A stretch of 64,000 nucleotides of DNA from Megascapheus bottae (taxonomy: Eukaryota; Chordata; Mammalia; Rodentia; Geomyidae). Position 1 is the stretch's first letter; each line of letters begins with the position of its first letter. The notes beneath the pieces are model-generated. The model worked only from the letters and a program-made list of their open reading frames with translations. It searched no databases and had not been told where the DNA came from. Positions 57,964 to 64,000 of the stretch are shown here, piece by piece. The stretch covers positions 19,694,777 through 19,758,776 of the forward strand of contig JANJXV010000020.1 in the NCBI GenBank assembly GCA_024803745.1. Reading direction: 5' to 3'. The position numbers and the translations under genes are program-made.

Positions 57964-58178
57964 TTCCAGAAACACAACAAATCAGAGAAATTCTGGATAA
58001 GTGGGACTGCATTAAACTGCAGAGCTTCTGTATGGCAAAGGACATAGCTAACAAATTAACTAGAAAGCCTACAGAGTGGGAGAAGATCTTCACTCACCAT
58101 ACAACAGACAACGGCCTCATATCTAAAATGTATCAACAGCTTAAAAAATTGAATCCTTCCAAAACTAATCACCAAAAA
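57964..58178 (+). mobile_element. LINE-1 ORF2 segment, inverted 5' part
   Basis: Sense ORF2 encoding QQIREILDKWDCIKLQSFCM, KPTEWEKIFTHHTTDNGLIS and KMYQQLKKLNPSKT. It immediately precedes the antisense segment in LINE-1 coordinates. About 20 bases ('ccaaaactaatc' region) occur in both segments, at 57945-57965 and 58151-58170, inverted. Together they form one 5'-inverted element of about 1.24 kb. The ORF at 57942-58265 runs through the junction and into flanking DNA. Confidence 0.93.
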
Positions 58179-58783
58179 GCATCCATCCCATGTACCTTTC
58201 CATTTCTATGTGTACTTTTCCTTGGTAACATTTACCTCCTTAGAACAGAAGAGATCCAGAGGTGATTGAATGTTCCCAGAGGGCTGGTAATGGATATAAG
58301 TGGTGAGCAGAGGAGAAGCAAAGCTAATAATATATGAAATAAAAAATATTATTCTGAATTACACATACAGCTTACAGAGAAATTAATCTGAAAAACAATT
58401 TCCCAAGATTGACAAGTGTCCCAATTTACATGACAATACCAATTGTAGGTTTCATTTGAACAAAAACATAACCACTATCTTTATAAGGGAGGGAAATTTG
58501 ATTCAGATCTTCATTCTCACTGTAGAAAAATGTTCTGTTAAATATTTGTCATACCAATAAATATAACACAGCCAACATATAGCCAACATATAGGAAGAGA
58601 AATATAAAAATATAGCCGAAAGAAAATCACCAGATAATATTGTTAAATCTTTTACAGACTTTGATTTCTTTTGGTATATTAGGTGTATAAGAATACTCCA
58701 TTTGAGTTTATTTTAACATTAAAATAAACTCAGTGTAAAAGTAGGAAATTGCAATGTGACTAGTATTTTTAATTTAATTTAAT
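58179..58783. other. Unique AT-rich sequence
   Basis: Nothing recognised. Confidence 0.4.
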
Positions 58784-58796
58784 TTATTTTTATTTT

Positions 58797-58984
58797 CTTT
58801 GCCAGTCCTGGGCCTTCAACTCAGGGCCTGGGCACTGTCGTTCAGCTTTCTAAAGGCTAGAGTACTACCACTTGAGCCACAGCATCATTTCTGGCTTTTT
58901 TCTATGGATGTGGTACTGAGGAATCGAACCCGGGTCTTCATGCATGCTAGGCAAGCACTCTACCACTAGGCCAAATTTCTGGCC
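58797..58984 (-). mobile_element. IDL-Geo SINE with 13-bp TSD
   Basis: Antisense Geo ('gccagtcctgggccttcaac') and ID head ('gaatcgaacccgggtct', 'actaggccaaatttctggcc'). TSD ttatttttatttt at 58784-58796 and 58985-58997, inside an A/T-rich target. Confidence 0.93.
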
Positions 58985-58997
58985 TTATTTTTATTTT

Positions 58998-60442
58998 TAT
59001 TTTTCATAAAAGAGTCTTTTTTCAAGAGAGAGTCATCTTGGAAATTTAAAATTTTGCAAAAGCAGGAGCCACTTCTGCTTTTATCTCATCAAAATACAAC
59101 CAATGTCCTACTTGAATGAATGTTTTCATATGTTGTGTCCTCCAAAGACACAAAGATTAAAATCCCAAACCCTTAAAGCGGTGGTTTTTTTGCACTAGGC
59201 CTCCAGGTCATTCAACCTTTTCACCATTGAATAACTTTTTATCCTTCTTAAATCTAGCTGAATCATATGTGGATTGTCTTCTTTCTCTGTTTTGTTATTC
59301 CTTTTGCATAGCTAGTCTTTGGCCTGAATTATCATTATCAGATTGCTTTTAAATTTCTGTAATAAATACAAGGTGTTAGTTTGAATTCTATTTAGGGATT
59401 GTATTTCATCAAAGGCAACTTCTATTTATTTTTTGTTGCTGTTTTTGTTGATGGATTCTCTTTTTAGTAGTATGAAAAATACACAGTTAACTTTCTTTAC
59501 CTTTACTTCATGGTCAAACTTAGTCATGTTTAAGAATTATTTTCATAAAATTGAAAAAGTATCTCTTTACCCAATTACCCTTCTTCTTTCCTCTGATTAT
59601 AATCAAGTATGTACTAAGTATATTCTGTATATTTTCAGTTGGAGGGGTCATGAAAATATGGTTGAAATAGATTTTCCAGAGTAGGCAAATAGAAGTGTTT
59701 TATTGAATATACTGCATATAGCAAGGATGTTAGGGGGAGTGCTGGTAGCGCCACTGTGCAGCTAATGTATACTAATTAAAAATGTTGCAGGAATGTGCTG
59801 CTGTAGAATTTTGCAATTTTAAATGCAGAAAGACTCTGAAATCATGGAGACAGAGCTACTGGTTTTGTACTGGTAGAGAGAGGCTTCAAAGTAGATGAGC
59901 TCTCTTCAAGCAAAGCCAGGGTTACAATTCAGTTTTTCATACAAGGAATCAGATGGACTTATTTTCATGTTTTAATAGACATGTTTATTCATGTCCAAGT
60001 TTCTATATCATTATGCACAACTAATATTTTTTTCTAAAAGAACAATTTTATGGTCGGTATCATCCCTGCTTAGATCCAGAGTTAGGATATTTGTAGTTGT
60101 AGGTCAACCTAGATGCAAAAATCAGGGTGTAGTAATACATGTCTATAATCAATCCTAGATACATTCAAGAATGGTAGTAGTACTCTTCTGCTCTCTATTC
60201 AATAATATCTTTCTAGTGAACACTAAAATTATTTAAACTATTTGAAACAGAATATTTCTTAATACTAATCACAAATATCAACAAATATTATGTTCACTCT
60301 AATATGAATGTCCTGAACTAACACCATGCTAAAATATTAATTTTTAGGTATGATTTTGTGGAAAATGTTGATTCAAAATTTAGTCAAACACATTTTCCTA
60401 ACAATAATAGCTAATGTTATTATTAATGAGTTAAAAAAAACT
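58998..60442. other. Unique sequence with weak old repeats
   Basis: 59110-59215 ('tgaatgaatgttttcatatg', 'gattaaaatcccaaaccctt') may be the start of an MLT1-like LTR. 60122-60165 ('gtaatacatgtctataatca') may be a B1 scrap. Nothing else recognised. Confidence 0.35.
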
Positions 60443-61362
60443 TTTGTTTCTATATCCTGGAGGTCCTTTCATTTAGCATCATAGTATATGGCCTTATGTA
60501 TCTAGGTTTTGCTCTATTGTGAATATCTGCTAGGAGAGCCCAAGGTTTCTATTAATTATGACAAATGAGGGAAACCATGTTCCTTTGAGTCTGGCTTACT
60601 TCACTTAATATTATTTTTTCTAAGTCTTTCCATTTCTTTGCAAATGGGGCAATGCCATTCTTTCTGACAGCAGCATAGAATTCCACTCATCAACTGAGGG
60701 ACATCTGGGTTTGTTCCATATCTTTGCTATGGTGAATAGTGCTGCAGTGAACATCATTTTGTTAGTGGATTTAGTATGCCCTTGTTTCTGGAGGAGTGGG
60801 TAAATGCCAAGTGGTGGAATTGCTGGGTCATAGGGGAGTGCTATGTTTCGTCTTTTGAGGAACTGCCATATTGCTTTCCATAGTGTTTGAATGAGTTTGC
60901 ACTCCCACCAACAGTGTAGTAGTGACCACATCCCCACCAGCATCTGTTGTTATTAGGTTATTAGATTTCTTGATCATAGCCATTCTAACTGGAGTGAGGT
61001 GGTATCTTAAGAGTTGTTTTGATTTACATTTCTTTTATGGCCAGAGATGTAGAGCATTCTTCATATGTCCATAGGCAATTCTTATTTCTTCTTTAGAGCA
61101 GACTCTCTTTAAGTCTTTGGCCCATCTTTTAATGGGATAGTTGTTTCTTTGGAGATTAGTTTGGGAGTGATTCAATTTTTTGAGCTGTTGATATATTTTA
61201 AATATGAGGCCTTTGTCTGTTGTATGGTTAGTGAAGATATTCTCCCACACTGTATGCTTTCTAATTAGTTTGCTAGATATGTCCTTTGCCATACAGAAGC
61301 TCTGCAGTTTAATGCAGTCCCATTAATCCAAACTTTCTCTGCTTTGTTGTGTTTCTGGGTCC
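60443..61362 (-). mobile_element. LINE-1 ORF2 fragment lacking its 3' end
   Basis: Antisense ORF2, with two open minus-strand pieces at 60620-60943 (LLHCWWECKLIQTLWKAIWQ, LPYDPAIPPLGIYP) and 61035-61292 (KHTVWENIFTNHTTDKGLIF), out to the region of the 'cagaaacacaacaaagcaga' block. Unlike other copies it stops on the left at the 'tttctatatcc' region, without LINE-1 3' UTR or a poly-A tail. Relative to the 57.4-kb copy it has a deletion of about 33 bp between two 'tcca' words at 60680. Confidence 0.93.
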
Positions 61363-62419
61363 TTATAAAGAAAGTTAAATTTTATTTTAATTCAACTCTT
61401 ATTTCATGCTATGCAAAAATCCCTTTCCTTTCCTTGTTTTCTAGTTTTCTCTATATGTTATCCCACAATCCACTTGACAGAAAGTTTCTCAAGTTAAATC
61501 ATTAAACTCATTAAATGCTCAGATTTTTATGCAATGAAAATCTTTCAGATACATTTTGTTCATATGGTATATTGGATTTGTGAAAGCAACATGTTTATAT
61601 TTGTTTCTCCATTGCTTCTCAATAGATACATTCACATGTTTGACTCATTGATTTTCAGAGGTAGAAAGAGAGTATATTGCTTAAACAAGTGTTACTTTCT
61701 TGAGTTTGGTTCATCTGGAATTCCTCAATCTAAACCATTTATGTACGTTGGGAGAGGCCTGTTGATTTTATACATTTAAAAGTTTAATTTATGAGTTGGA
61801 AATAGGAAGTATTACTTAACGGATTATAAAAATCCTTTCTTTAGATTATTTTCTTGATGTATATGCTAAGAAAATGATAAAAACTGTTGATGTATGACAA
61901 GTGAAGCTCAGTGATCTGAAATTTCACAATTTATGAGAAACATTTCAGACATACATAAGAGCTGGAAGAATTATTTTTCTATTTGTTGCTACAATTATAC
62001 TTTTATTATTCATCTATAAATTCATCATCTTTGTTTTTAATACCCTCCAGTATCCTGAAGTTAAGCATGGATTTTATTTGAGCCCATTGTGTTTCTTAAT
62101 TTTCTTGATGAATTTTCTTATTTCCTTCCCTTAACTTACTGCTTGAGGCATAGGAAAGATGTATAATAAATTACACCTATGGTACAAAGTATTTCTTTCT
62201 GTTTAAGTCATATGTGGAAATTTTTGATTAAGTTGCTAATGCGAATAAAGGGTACCTGTAGGCTGTTTCATTGTCTGAGAACAGTTAAATTCTAGGACTC
62301 ATTTCTGATGATAGATTTTACTCTATTGTCAATTGTATAACTATATGATCTAATAGTTTACTCAAATTGTTACATAGAAAGGCTATTATTTTCTCTGTCA
62401 TAAATAAAGTTTTTTTTTT
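61363..62419. other. Unique sequence
   Basis: An 81-residue ORF at 61534-61779 has no recognised domain. Confidence 0.4.
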
Positions 62420-62632
62420 TCCCAGTTTTTGTGGGGTTTGAACTCTGATGCTGGTCACTGTCTTAACCTCTTCAGTTCAAGGCTAGTGCTCTATCATTTT
62501 GAGCTACAATGTCACTTCCAGGTTTTTTTTTTTTTTTGGTAGTTATTTGGAAATAATAGTCTCATGGACTTTTGTGCCCAGGCTTGATTTAAACTGCAAT
62601 CCTCATATCTCAGGTGTGAGCTGCTGGCATCT
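62420..62632 (-). mobile_element. B1-Geo composite SINE
   Basis: Antisense Geo ('gtggggtttgaactctgatg', 'ctatcattttgagctacaat'), T-run in the linker and 7SL head ('cccaggcttgatttaaactg', 'caggtgtgagctgctgg'). Confidence 0.85.
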
Positions 62633-62689
62633 GATGAAAAGACTTCTAATTTGCTTTCTATGATTGAGATTTTTTCTTTTTGGGTCAAT

Positions 62690-62922
62690 TGTGGAATTTG
62701 AACTCAGGGTCTGGGTGCTGTCCCTGAGCCTCTTTCTGTTTAAGGCTAGCACTCTATCACTTGAGCCATAGCCACAGTGTCACTTTTGGTTTTTGAGTAG
62801 TTAATTGGAGATAAGAGTCTCACAGGGACTTTTTCTGCCCATGTTGGCCTTGAACTGCAATTCTCAGATCTCAGTCTCCAGAGTAGTTAGAATTATAGCT
62901 ATGAGCCACTAGTGCCTGGATA
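62690..62922 (-). mobile_element. B1-Geo composite SINE
   Basis: Antisense Geo ('gaatttgaactcagggtctg', 'ctctatcacttgagccatag'), linker 'agttaattggagataagagt' and 7SL head ('gcccatgttggccttgaact', 'gagccactagtgcctgg'). Complete. Confidence 0.9.
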
Positions 62923-63111
62923 TCAAGACATTTTTAAAGATAATTATTTTGCATAATTGTTTGAGGCCAGCAATTTGCTTTTATAACTTAGAGCTACTCA
63001 TGGCTCAAATCTTGTGTAATAAGTAAAAGGAAATGAAGACAACTTTTTCAGTTATCAAATAATTACAAATAAGGAATGTGATCTTCAGACAGTATAAACA
63101 GAAAATCCAAC

Positions 63112-63297
63112 TTTTTTTTTTTTTTTTTTTTGCCATGGCCTCAGCACTGTCCTTGGGCTTTTCCAAGGCCAGAGTTCTACCACTTGAGCCACAGCACCAC
63201 TTCTGGCTTTTTTTCTATGTATGTGGTACAAAGGAATCGAACCTGGGTCTTGGTGCATGCTAGGCAAGCACTCTACCAATAGGCCAAATTCCCGGCT
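63112..63297 (-). mobile_element. IDL-Geo SINE, Geo end shortened
   Basis: About 20-T tail, then Geo starting inside the monomer ('ggcctcagcactgtccttgg') so the 'cccaggactggc' end is missing. ID head complete ('gaatcgaacctgggtcttgg', 'aggccaaattcccgg'). Confidence 0.92.
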
Positions 63298-63334
63298 CAA
63301 ATTACATTTTTTGTTGTTTTTTGGTTTGTTTTTG

Positions 63335-63512
63335 TTTATGCTTTTGAACTCAGGACTCTACTTCTTGAGCCACAGCACCATTTCTCATTTTCTGGTTGTT
63401 AATCGGAGATAACAATCTCACAGTACTATTGTGTCTGGGCTGGCTTTGAACCATGATTCTCAGATCTAAGTCTCCTAGGATTACACGTGTGTGAGCCACC
63501 GGTGCCCAGCCC
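63335..63512 (-). mobile_element. B1-Geo composite SINE with shortened Geo
   Basis: Geo reduced to 'ttttgaactcaggactctac' plus 'ttcttgagccacagcacc', linker 'gttaatcggagataacaatc' and good 7SL head ('tttgaaccatgattctcaga', 'tgagccaccggtgcccagc'). Confidence 0.9.
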
Positions 63513-63914
63513 CCATGATTTGTTTTTATCGGCAAAGTATGGAAGAAGAGAGAATGTAAGTCAAGAATTTATAATATACCACAAAATCAAGAAAAGTAAG
63601 AGAAGAGGTGAGTTAGAAGGGAGATGAGAACAGTGAAGGGGTGACACTGATTGACAGACATTGCATTCATCAGCTATTTTGTTAAATGGCACTTCTTTTA
63701 TAATAAAATATTTGAAAAGACTTTTTATCTCTTTAAATTATAAACAATCATTTTATGGTCTATTGTTTTTCAGATGGTATATTATATATTTTTTTGTGAT
63801 GGAACATCCTTGTTTCAGTAAACTCACTTTGGCTCTTTGAGTATGTATTTACAGAACAGGCTCAGATTATTTTGGTTTCGTTCATGTAACAAAAGAATAC
63901 TCTGGTTTTCTTTT
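63513..63914. other. Unique sequence
   Basis: Nothing recognised. Confidence 0.4.
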
Positions 63915-64000
63915 TGCCCATCCTGGGGCTTGAACTGGGGGCCTGCGCACTGTCCTTGGGCCTTCTCATGGCTAATGCTCTACCACTTGAGACACAGCAC
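63915..64000 (-). mobile_element. Geo-containing SINE, cut by the window end
   Basis: 'cctggggcttgaactggggg' and 'ctctaccacttgagacacag' are the antisense Geo monomer. Its head lies beyond the window. Confidence 0.88.

Overview
The window looks like gene-free mammalian nuclear DNA, either intergenic or deep intronic. It is AT-rich and dense in interspersed repeats and microsatellites. I found no open reading frame that looks like a host gene. The longest ORFs are simple-repeat translations (11.8 kb, 49.1 kb) or pieces of LINE-1 ORF2 (41.0, 57.4, 57.9, 60.6 and 61.0 kb). I saw no rRNA, genuine tRNA gene, CRISPR array or CpG-island promoter.

The organism is most likely a rodent of the Geomyoidea (pocket mice, kangaroo rats, pocket gophers). 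The commonest young repeat is a dimeric SINE. Its first half is tRNA/ID-like, and its second half reads roughly 'GAAGTGGTGCTGAGGCTCAA...'. From memory, this is the IDL-Geo SINE described as restricted to Geomyoidea. A second abundant family puts a 7SL/B1-like head on the same Geo second half; I call it 'B1-Geo' descriptively. Older B1, ID and B1-dID-like copies, LINE-1 fragments, MaLR LTR remnants and a MER5-type hAT element form the background.

Layout. 0-11 kb: degenerate 7SL and ID SINEs, one 33-bp tandem duplication, a young IDL-Geo at 7.25 kb with a perfect target-site duplication (TSD), and three LINE-1 pieces. 11.5-12.4 kb: two SINEs flanking a 519-bp polypyrimidine tract. 14-23 kb: composite SINEs, a pair of oppositely oriented LINE-1 segments, and an IDL-Geo/B1-Geo/LINE-1 cluster at 21.7-22.6 kb. 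23-31 kb is repeat-poor apart from an MLT1-like LTR at 24.6 kb and one SINE. 31-35 kb: several B1-Geo copies carrying (CA)n on their tails. 35-39.6 kb: mostly unique, with a poly-T tract, a MER5-type element and older SINEs. 39.8-44.3 kb: an exact 97-bp tandem duplication, two LINE-1 insertions with 16-bp TSDs, and an IDL-Geo nested inside a B1-Geo. 44-56 kb: scattered SINEs and a 245-bp purine tract. 56-61.4 kb: an antisense MLT1-like LTR, a LINE-1 with a 5' inversion, and a LINE-1 lacking its 3' end. 61.4-64 kb: unique sequence, then a run of antisense SINEs reaching the window edge.

No genes act together here. The informative biology is retrotransposition: LINE-1 as the active machinery, SINEs as passengers using LINE-1-like target sites, and microsatellites growing from SINE tails. 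I found no new defence, metabolic or regulatory system. The most useful leads are the shared Geo module on two different SINE heads, the twin-primed LINE-1, the exact 97-bp duplication and the long mirror-symmetric pyrimidine tract.
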